Shown: one piece after another, positions 56,085 through 64,000 of the stretch
How positions within the stretch are numbered: the first letter of the stretch is position 1
Layout: every line of letters begins with the position of its first letter
Assembly: GCA_944470555.2 (NCBI GenBank)
Contig: OX104127.1
Coordinates: 113,736,741 to 113,800,740, forward strand
Direction of reading: 5' to 3'
Origin: Heterobilharzia americana
Taxonomy: Eukaryota; Platyhelminthes; Trematoda; Strigeidida; Schistosomatidae
DNA: 64,000 bases
Position numbers and translations under genes: made by a program
Notes under the pieces: model-generated
Database searches by the model: none
The model's input: only the letters and a program-made list of their open reading frames with translations
Told to the model about the DNA's origin: nothing

Positions 56085-56339
56085 TCAACTACCTAGGAGG
56101 AGAAACAGTATTTCCTGAATGAGTTGATTTTCATCAGCTGCATAAAATATTTCTCCCTCCGTTTCAGCAGATGTTTTGGTCTGATTAACTTCTTCTGTTC
56201 TTAACTTTCGTTGTATCTTGAGACACCAATGTCTTCTTCTGATCTTTGAAACGTGAAATGATACCTCAAAATTCTCTCTGTACAGTGTGTCAGAATGTTT
56301 ACAGCCATTGTTTATTTGTTTCACTCTGTAGTTTATGGA
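56085..56339 (-). CDS. candidate duplicated exon, copy 2 (longer frame)
   Basis: Same acceptor and frame as 47428-47655 but without the early stop: LIQ is followed by EILFLLLG and TGA at 56087-56085. A GTAGTT after CTCCTAG could serve as a donor (near 56093). The substitution is a single base at the stop codon (TAA in copy 1, GAA here). No family was recognised. Confidence 0.33.
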   Translation of the reverse strand, partial: SINYRVKQINNGCKHSDTLYRENFEVSFHVSKIRRRHWCLKIQRKLRTEEVNQTKTSAETEGEIFYAADENQLIQEILFLLLGS

Positions 56340-56539
56340 CTGCTAATACAAATCATATGCAGTAGAACGACATAAGCTCACTTTTTAAACACTGTTCTCA
56401 ATGTCTTATCCACTAATGCGGTTGAAGCTTATACTATCTGCGTCACTAAATCGTTGATAAACGTCATTCTTCACATCCCATGGATGAAAATTCACTTGAC
56501 AGTTTGTAGCGATTTATCGATCTCATGGTGATATTCATC

Positions 56540-56660
56540 CGTAATGATATCAGTTGGAGAATGCTTGAAAACCTGGGGTACTAACCATCTGCGTCGTCCT
56601 ACTACGGGACGCTTCAGCAGTGTGCATGCATGATCCTACTATTATCGAGAACACTCAGGT
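56540..56660 (-). mobile_element. hammerhead SINE relic spanning the copy 2 border
   Basis: The same SINE tail as at 47860-47926, continuing with CGTCCTACTACGGGACGCTTCAGCAGTGTGCATGC, where the GACTCATCAGCGGTGCGCACC of the intact left arm is partly lost. The CTGATGA box is mutated. Confidence 0.55.
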
Positions 56661-56989
56661 TTTCAATCGTTACTTAACTTATATCAGTCCATTGTAGAAA
56701 CTGTCTTAAAATCAATGAATAACACCAAACCGTTAGGAAACTGACTCCGGTTTTGGTTCATGAAGTGGCCCCTTAGTGGTACACAGAGTTACTAAAGTCC
56801 TGGGTTCTAACTGAAGCTTATTTACCAAGTTTCTTAAGTGGTTTGAGAGCTAAATGACATCAGATTTCGGTGGGTTGCTTTGGTTTCGGATCTTCAAGTA
56901 AACCAACTGGGAGCACTACTGTAATCTGAGTTACATGCTTTGTGGCACGCAACACAGCATTCTGTCAACTAACTATTGATACATAATTC

Positions 56990-57210
56990 GAAACGGTGTA
57001 TCGCAGCGTAGTATCAACTGGCCTTGCAGTGATACTAGAACTTTTTAACCAGTCCTTAAAACTTGATAGAATCAACGATTTTCATTTGGTGGTAGATATG
57101 TGTGCAAAATCCTGGTCCTATGGTAACTTAATTACCTTTGTGGTGTTGTCTTTGATCTCAATACTGACTGGTAAAGGTTCAAATCCCCATATAAATAAAA
57201 GTACCTGAAT
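56990..57210 (+). mobile_element. tRNA-like (SINE) fragment
   Basis: GGTAAAGGTTCAAATCCCC at about 57171-57189 is a polymerase III B-box-like sequence followed by an AAATAAAAG tail. A 70-codon frame overlaps, but it shows nothing protein-like in context. There is no complete tRNA. Confidence 0.35.
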
Positions 57211-57639
57211 TCCACAGACACCATACTAATGACTACTATGAAACACGAACACTTAGTCAAAGAGGGTTTCCTGTAGGCTAACATTAGTCAATAATTCCAG
57301 TTACTTAATACTAGACTGTCCTGTTTATTACTGAAAAAATCTTGTGCACCGAGGAATATTTAAACAGTCTGTCTATTCTATATCTTCATCCGACAATTAT
57401 GACTCAGTCTGTCACTTTTCTTCCTCCTTCAGCACAATCCATACATGAATAGTCACGTACATAATGCATATCTAAACCGCCAAAGTTTCTTCAGTAAACC
57501 ATCGAGATAGCCGAATAGAAGTCTCTATCTTCTCAAAAGTCATTACTGGTGTTTTATTCACATGAATTCTATGAACAGAAGTCTGCTATCCACTTAAGAG
57601 ATATTGGATAATGTTGTCTCAAACAGGGAAAGGAGTTGT

Positions 57640-57765
57640 AGCTCACTGGTTTAGGTAATTGATTTTCAACCAGTAGCTCATGCGTCCAAGCCCTACTGAA
57701 ACCTAGCAAGGTTTAGGCAACCAGATAGTATCATCAACCTACACATAACGGGTATGTCTCACTGC
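57640..57765 (+). mobile_element. tRNA-like (SINE) fragment
   Basis: TTGTAGCTCACTGGTTTAGG resembles a tRNA 5' half with its A box, and GCGTCCAAGCCC about 45 bp further resembles a B box. The ribozyme part is absent. Confidence 0.4.
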
Positions 57766-57769
57766 CTAC

Positions 57770-59900
57770 TAGACGAATGTGCTTGTGGTTAATGAAAACG
57801 TTTTGAAATTTCTTTCTATATCACACAGATCGTACCTTCCAATCAAACGTGCATCAAAAGATGACGAGATATTAACATTTGAGGCACAGTGGTGGACAAT
57901 ACAATATATTGTGACTCTTCTTATCGATGAAAATTCATAGATTTAGTTTTCATCTCAGATTAATGGTTCATTTCTGATGACATTCAATAAACAGAATAAA
58001 ATTTATACCTTCACATTACATCAGTACCTTTTCGACTTACTAAAGAATTGGTCACCGATGGGAAACCGATATGGCTGTTATTTCCTGAGTGCCTACTGCT
58101 GATCGATGTCTATCACTGAAGTTTACAATGTGGCTACGAAACTAAGTGACGTAACACAGAGGTGCACAACATTTTGGAATCGAAAATTTGGAGATAATCA
58201 CTGAAAACTTATGTTTAACTCCTATTTTGCATTTATTACCACTCATTACAGAGCAGTACTTAAAACCCTAGGAAAACTGGCAGTGTTGGGTAGCCGGAAG
58301 CACAAAAACTACTACCGCAATTGCAGATGTCCCTAGTAAGTTATTTGGTCTCCTAATGACACAAAATAAGAGTAAATTACACATATGAACTAGCTATCTT
58401 CCCAGCTCTTTATAAAACAGTGAATCCATTGACCACATTATGTCAAGTGAACTGATAAGTCTTAAGTCATAGTTAACCATTTGATTTCATGTTCTCCCCA
58501 TTGAAAACAAAACACCTGGTTAGACTGAATTATACGATAAATGGAATGAAATAACTATATAATGATTGGGATGCTATCTAAGTATTAAAGTCGAGTTGAA
58601 TTCTTAACTACAAGCCAGCAGAGCAATATCAATATTCGGAGCCTCATGGTATCTGAAGGCTAAGGCTAATTTATGCTTCATTTTTCCCTTCAAAATTCTG
58701 TATCTAATGCACACGACTGGTATTGATTACGACCTCTCAACTTGTCTAGGCGAACCGTTCCTACTCACTGACATGATGTCAAGATCTAGTTGCTGAATTT
58801 CGCTATTTCGCTTCCGTGAAAGCAACTCTCAGCCAAATGTATCAATTAAAACACGACTACTTCTTTGGCACATGATATGTTAGCATAGTTGAAAGAGATC
58901 ATTCGAAGAAGAAGAGAGGATACCTTTGAAGACCTCCAGGAGCGCACAAAGTAGAGAGAAGTATAAGTGATTGCCTTAATAAGCCATTATGAGACAACCA
59001 GCGCTGTTTCATTCTACTTCACAGATGTCTGAATTTAAGACTTACTTCACAACTCACAATAAACTATGAAAATCTCAACATCTGTAATCCAAAAGACCTG
59101 TACGAAGGATAGTATAGACAGTATACTGCTAGAGAGAATCGGTCTCGCCTTCTTATGGAGCCATGGATGCATACTGCTTAAAAAGTGTACGATATTATGA
59201 ATAAGTCGTACACTATTATCATATCTCCAGTCATTTTCATCACCCTGTGATGAAAGACTACTTCAGAATCCTCTGCAAATCATCAATCTATTGGCTTGAA
59301 ATCTAACAATATTTAGCAAACTCTGAGCTTTGATGCGAAGAAAAACAAAATATAATAACGAATATCGTAATAAGTACCTTAAACTTTTCAACAATCAATT
59401 CTAACTAGCAAAACAATCACAACCTGACTTTTTCCTCAAGGTAAACAACTCACGCTTTTTGCTCATTAAAAAACCAGTTTTCTGATAGAATACGCCTACT
59501 ACATACATATGGAGAGAAAAAAAGCATTGACAGCAATCAACCAATCAGAAGTTTCCTTGACTTGGTTTACCACCTATTGATCCACAAGTGTCGATCGATT
59601 AAATAACAAAAATAGATGTTTTTTTCCGTAGAAAGACTTACTTAGTTTTCATACTATTTAAGCTTTACTTTACTGGATGAAATTATGTAGAGGTAGGAAA
59701 TCGTAGGTGAAAAATTCTCAGATGGTCATTAAAGCTAGAACAATTCAAATTTACTATCGTCTTCATTTCACATAGTTAATTAGCTGGCACTGACTTATGA
59801 TGTCATGACCAAGTATATGACATTGAGGCTTGTACTTATTTTGAAGATAAGAAAAATAATGTAGTCTGAGGTTTATGTGGAATCTAATTCAAGGCAGTAT
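57770..59900. other. intergenic stretch, nothing recognised
   Basis: AT-rich, no frame above about 60 codons, and no repeat that I can link to others in the window. Confidence 0.35.
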
Positions 59901-59904
59901 TCAT

Positions 59905-60210
59905 CAACACCTGTTGGAGAACCCCTGAAAAATCGTATGCACCTGATAACCGTTTCGTCCTAACACTGGACTAGGCAGCAGCGCGTATCAGTGACCTTGT
60001 CAGGGATCGAATCCAGGGCCATCAGGTTTCACCGTGGGCAGTTTGCCATTGAACTACTGCATCAAAATCCAGTGGTCTATATCACCCCACTTCCGCAAGT
60101 TGCGAAGGGTCGTGGATGTGTACTGCTGAGGAGCCCCGTCTTGGGACGAGACAGCCACCCAGTGCTCTCAGGCTTTCAATGTTTCTCCAAATGATGTAGG
60201 TCCGTGACAA
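59905..60210. mobile_element. divergent pair of hammerhead SINEs (decayed)
   Basis: The left arm (minus) begins CACCTGTTGGAGAACCCCTG and carries CGTTTCGTCCT, a ribozyme remnant, then B- and A-box-like parts. The right arm (plus) is partial: TCGTGGATGTGTACTGCTGAGGAG, CCCGTCTTGGGACGAGACAGCC and the tail to CCAAATGATGTAGGTCCGTGACAAATACC. Core boxes are mutated (CTGAGGA, GAGAC), so both ribozymes should be dead. The layout is the same as at 19741-20141. Confidence 0.65.
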
Positions 60211-60790
60211 ATACCATCCTGAAATAAGCAAAATAATAAACAGACAGCAGTATATGTTATACAGAGTAGGGAATTTACATTGATCAGACAGGGAAAGAGA
60301 TAACTGTTGCTGACAATAGCCATAGGAAGAACAGATGCCATGGAAATTTTCTTCTTAAATTTCGAAAAAAGAGAAAGAAAATTCATGGCTTCAAAATATT
60401 GAAGATAATCGGCTTTTACTCATTGATTATTCGAGGAAGATGGTGCTATTTCGACGATAATCATGAAATATATGGATACATTATGATTCCTAAAGTGAAC
60501 CAAATCGGTTCAGCCTTATTGTTTTAGACAGCTCTCGACACTATGTTTATCAACAATGAGATATATTCAGCTTCTTACTTGGTAAAAATGGGGAAAGCTC
60601 CAGTTACAAAAACGGTTCGTTTGATGGGAAAATAAACTCCCTGGTAGCACTTAATAGTAGTAGTTGTGCAGAATATGATAATCGGCCGCTAACGGCTTCC
60701 TGGCTACCACCGGGATCTTCAGGTTAATAGTGAAAGTTACTCAGTTTGAAGGTTTGTGGGGAACTATTTGTTGATTTCAGGTTGGTATTC
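60211..60790. other. spacer between two SINE pairs
   Basis: No gene or repeat recognised. Confidence 0.35.
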
Positions 60791-60796
60791 ATTATA

Positions 60797-61228
60797 TACT
60801 GACATCAGTTGGAGAAACATTAGAAATCTGGGATCACTGGAAAGCTGTTTCATCTTAGTATGGAACTTCTCAGCGATGCGCACCCATAGCTTTGCCAAGG
60901 ATGTCACTCAAAACCCTCAGGTTACGCTTCCAGCATGTTACCATTGAGCCACTGGGTCGAAATCCAATGGTGGCCGTGAGGATAAATACCAAACGATGAA
61001 ATAGGGTGATGTCATGAACTGATAGAAGTTGAAAATAAGGACCACCGGATTCCGACCCAGTGGTTCAGTGGTAACATGCTGACCGTGTAACTTGAAGGTT
61101 CTACATCCGATCACTGGTGGAGTCATGGTTGCACACTATTGAGTGGTCCCATTCTAGGAAGAAATAGCCGTTCAGTGTTCCCAGATTTCCCATATTTCTT
61201 CAACTGATGTCAGTCCATGATGAATACC
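60797..61228. mobile_element. divergent pair of hammerhead SINEs with central spacer
   Basis: The left arm (minus, 60797-60972) runs from ACTGACATCAGTTGGAG through a mutated ribozyme (TTTCATCTTAGTATGG) to TTACCATTGAGCCACTGGGTC. The right arm (plus, 61044-61228) mirrors it from GACCCAGTGGTTCAGTGGTAAC to CAACTGATGTCAGTCCATGATGAATACC. The arms are separated by about 70 bp. Both ribozyme cores carry changes (CTGAGAA-like on the left, TTGAGTGG on the right). Confidence 0.7.
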
Positions 61229-61796
61229 AAAGTGAAATAGTGGGAATGTTTAGTGCGTGGTAATTATCGCCACCTTTAAACTAGTCATTACTTAGAACCT
61301 CTTGAAACAAATGTAAGAAGCAAGTAGATTGCCGGTTCAAAGGACTCTATTCGTCACATTTATCTGCTCATCTAGTAACAGTCAGTTTAGCTATAGTCAG
61401 TTAATTCTGAGTCATCGATGTAATCGTGACTCATTACTGCAATGCACATATCAGCTAAAGTGTCTTATGTGCAGCAGGTTGCTTAAGCAGTACAATTAGG
61501 CAACTCTGTCTATTTTAATGATGTTGTGTCCTCTTTTTATGAGTAGTTTAATAGTGAAGCTTTCATTTCCGTTCACGCCATCATCATCAGAACAAATTTC
61601 AGAAGGTTTCATGATTGCATCGTCCGGCTCAGAGAACAAAATATCATCCAAATCATCCTTCTGAACTTAAGGGATATAATTCCTTTCATCATTATACTAC
61701 TGTTGTTTTCTTCGTCTTAGTTACGCCTTCTTGAGAACTACTGTCCACTGCCTAGCCCAGATAGTTATTTAGCTCCTGGTAGTTTTCGTTGATAAC
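61229..61796. other. intergenic stretch, nothing recognised
   Basis: No coding or repeat signal that I can support. Confidence 0.35.
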
Positions 61797-61858
61797 CTCG
61801 CCTGGTTAACAAGTTTACTAGTTACTAGCCGGTCCTAAGCCCGGGTAAAGAGGGAAGG

Positions 61859-62849
61859 TTGGGCATAGGGCTAGCAACCCTACCCCGTAAAACAAATCTA
61901 ACCGCTAAACAAACTTCAAAGCACAAACAAAATATAAAAAATGAAAACAAACTTATTCCCCGCTGGAATCGGAGAGGCGAAATGACGCCAGTTGGTGAAA
62001 GCCTTCGGGAAGCCAATTGGCCGATGTGTCTTCTCTCGATGAAAGCGAAAGTAAACGTGGGGACATGGAATGTCCGCACGATGTTTGAACCCAGTAAGGC
62101 AGCCCAGATTGCAAAGGAGATGAGAAGGTATAACATCGAAGTGCTTGGGATTTGCGAAAGCAGATGGAATGGGAGTGGACTCTCCAAACTGTCAACTGGA
62201 GACGAGTCAATAATCTACTCCGATATTGTCACCCAGACGCCAACCACGAGCACACTGAGTTATGGAGTGGCTATCATGATGTCCTCAAGAGCATCGAAGG
62301 CTCTCATGCAGTGGGAACCAATCTCCTCCAGGATCATGACAGCAAGATTCAACTCAAAAGGAAGAAAGGTCACAATCATACAATGTTATGCACCTACAAA
62401 TAATGCAGAGCAAGAGAAAAAGGAGGATTTCTACAGACAACTTCAATCAACACTGGACAAGACGTCAGTTGGCGATATCAAAATTCTGATGGGCGACATG
62501 AATGCCAAACTGGGAGGGGACAACACGGGAAGAGAACTAACCATGGGTCGAGAGGCGCTAGGCGAAATGAATGAGAATGGAGAATTGTTTGCAGAATTCT
62601 GCGCATTCAACGATTTGGTGATTGGAGTCAGGCAGTGTGTTCAGGCACAAAGATATCCACAAAGCGACATGGATTTCACCAGATGGACACACTAAAAATC
62701 AAATCGACTTTATCTCAATCTCAAGAAAATGGAGACGCAGTCTACTTAACACAAGGTCAAGAAGAGGAGCAGATGTAGGTTCACACCACTCACTGTCTAG
62801 TGCAAGGAACCTTCCAAATCAAGTTAAAAGCCTTCAAGGAAGCTGGTGA
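61859..62849 (+). pseudogene. RTE APE-type endonuclease, one small frameshift
   Basis: The frame 61859-62695 encodes 278 residues with VNVGTWNVRTM, LGICESRWNG, YGVAIMMSS, VTIIQCYAPTNN and ILMGDMNAKLGGDNTG, a full APE-like core. Relative to the copy at 33952-30531 there is a 4-base insertion at about 62628-62631 (within ATTGGAGTCAGGCAG). After it the coding continues in another frame (62622-62849) with FRHKDIHKATWISPDGHTKN and the DF-ISRKWRR block. The terminal SDH motif reads SHH here. The likely start is the Met at 61982 (MTPVGES). Confidence 0.85.
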
Positions 62850-63159
62850 TAGACCTCAATTCAAGTACAACACTCGGAAACTGAAGGATGAAACTACAAA
62901 GGAAGTCTTCACGTCGCAGCCATCAAGACAAAATGGGAGACATCGAGCAACATCCCTGAAGAAACCTGTGTGGAAGAACACTGGAAGTCTTTGAAAGCTA
63001 TGTGGAAAGAAACCTGCACAACAGTATTAGGAAGGAAGAAGAAAGAAGACAAGGAATGGATCTCGACAGATACCTGGAAGCTGATAGAGGAAAGGAGGAT
63101 GGTGAAGCAGAAGATAAACCAGTGCAGGAGATGCTCAACGACAAGAGGAACTGAGCACA

Positions 63160-64000
63160 ATGTATAAAACACTGGACAAAGAAGTGAAGAAGAGTGCACG
63201 CAAAGACAAACGACACTTCTACGACACACTGGCAAGTGAAGCAGAACAGGCTGCAGGTAAGAGAGACCTGACGACATTGTATCAAATAACCAGGTTGCTA
63301 TCAGGGAAGAGACCAACACAGATGAAACCAATAAAAGATGAAGAAGGAAATTTAATTACAAAAGAAGAGAAACAGAGGAAACGATGGGCCGACCACTTCA
63401 AGAAGCTCTTGAATCGACCACCACCACCTGCACTTCGTCCAGAAATACCACCTGCAGCCGCTGAACTACAAGTGAACATTAATCCCCCAACGAAAATGGA
63501 AGTCCTGAACGCCATAAAGCTACTGAAATGCGGGAAAGCAGCAGGACCAGATGGAATACCGCCAGAAGCACTGAGAACAGATGCAGAGACAACAGCGGCT
63601 ATGCTCACACCACTATTGCAGAAGGTGTGGAAGGAAGAGAAGGTAGCTGGCCTGATTGGAAGAAGGGTTACCTTGTCAAACTGCCGAAGAAGGGAGACCT
63701 CAGTGCTTGCAAGAACTGGCGCGGAATCACTCTCCTGTCCACCCCAAGTAAAATATTAAGCCGCATCATCCTGGAGAGGCTTAAAGATGCACTGGATTCA
63801 AAACTACGACCGGAACAGGCAGGCTTCAGGAAGTACAAATCATGTGCAGACCAAATTGCAACGCTTCGTATCATCATAGAACAGAGCATAGAATGGCAAT
63901 CACCTCTCCACCTCAACTTCATCGACTTTGAGAAGGCCTTTGACAGCGTCGACCGAGAAGTAATTTGGAAACTGCTTCAATACTACGGAGTACCGCAAAC
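63160..64000 (+). pseudogene. RTE reverse transcriptase, N-terminal part (cut by window)
   Basis: The frame 63160-63759 encodes DKRHFYDTLASEAEQAAGK, the WADHFKKLLNRPPPP block, INPPTKMEVLNAIKLLKCGK and AAGPDGIPPEAL, the start of RTE-type RT. A shift near 63690 moves to ILSRIILERLKDALDSKLRP and EQAGFRKYKSCADQIA. The catalytic FIDFEKAFDSVDREV follows at about 63918-63962. The right part, with the FADD box, lies beyond 64000. Confidence 0.85.

Larger units (their letters stand above)
53478..56610. repeat. 3.1-kb segmental duplication, copy 2
   Basis: Direct duplicate of 44792-47926. Here the RTE continues leftwards beyond the duplicated part (to its 3' tail at 52127), and the SINE continues rightwards beyond 56610 (GCTTCAGCAGTGTGCATGC). 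Both borders are therefore intact, and this looks like the source copy. Confidence 0.9.
61797..64000 (+). mobile_element. RTE (SR2-like) retrotransposon, 5' end complete, runs off the window
   Basis: Starts CTCGCCTGGTTAAC, the same 5' end as the minus-strand copy at 33952, and is very close to it in sequence over 2.2 kb. Leader, endonuclease and the first part of the RT are present. The window ends shortly after the FIDFEKAFDSVDREV block. Long open frames and few breaks make it the best preserved RTE here. Confidence 0.9.

Noticed and set aside
57150..57200. tRNA gene
   Set aside because: Only a B-box-like sequence is present; no cloverleaf can be drawn.

Overview
The window looks like nuclear DNA of a trematode, most likely a Schistosoma species. 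Three things point there: AT-rich intronic and intergenic sequence with long (AT)n and (ATT)n tracts; very dense non-LTR retrotransposons of the RTE (SR2-like) type; and tRNA-headed SINEs carrying hammerhead ribozyme cores, as described for the schistosome Sm-alpha family. The species call is inference.

Region 1-23.2 kb. The left third holds the 3' part of one plus-strand gene with large introns. Five exons (8201-8539, 14980-15131, 17070-17217, 20257-20362, 23031-23179) have consensus splice sites, fully compatible phases (0/0, 0/2, 2/0, 0/1, 1/stop) and a stop followed at once by AATAAA. The product resembles the C-terminal part of TBATA/SPATIAL: a TGRLLP motif, then a helical segment with AVQHWL. 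Its N-terminal exons are not confidently placed. The introns carry an RTE copy, Penelope-like (PLE) debris and a nearly perfect palindrome of two hammerhead SINEs.

Region 23.2-40.4 kb is mobile DNA: an internally deleted RTE (25.8-27.0 kb), a divergent hammerhead SINE pair (27.1-27.4), a decayed unit with 225-bp direct terminal repeats (28.0-30.3), a nearly full-length minus-strand RTE (30.5-33.95) abutting the integrase of a dead Ty3/Gypsy element (33.95-37.47, with a probable 5' LTR), and the 3' half of a CR1/Jockey-like element with one in-frame stop (39.0-40.4).

Region 40.4-48.8 kb holds candidate exons of one or two unrecognised genes on the plus strand (41840-43350 and 44149-48819) and one candidate first exon on the minus strand (40705-40872). 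The best is the terminal exon at 48589-48819.

Region 44.8-56.6 kb contains a 3.13-kb direct duplication (44792-47926 and 53478-56610, about 8.7 kb apart). Each copy holds a 5'-truncated minus-strand RTE, unique flank with an exon-like minus-strand ORF, and part of a hammerhead SINE. Between the copies lies a PLE (50294-52111) with inverted terminal repeats, a YVDD reverse transcriptase motif and a GIY-YIG remnant.

Region 56.6-64 kb has SINE relics, two more divergent SINE pairs, and an RTE copy (61.8 kb onward) with an intact-looking 5' end and good coding potential that runs off the window. No rRNA, canonical tRNA, CRISPR or bacterial-type feature was seen.
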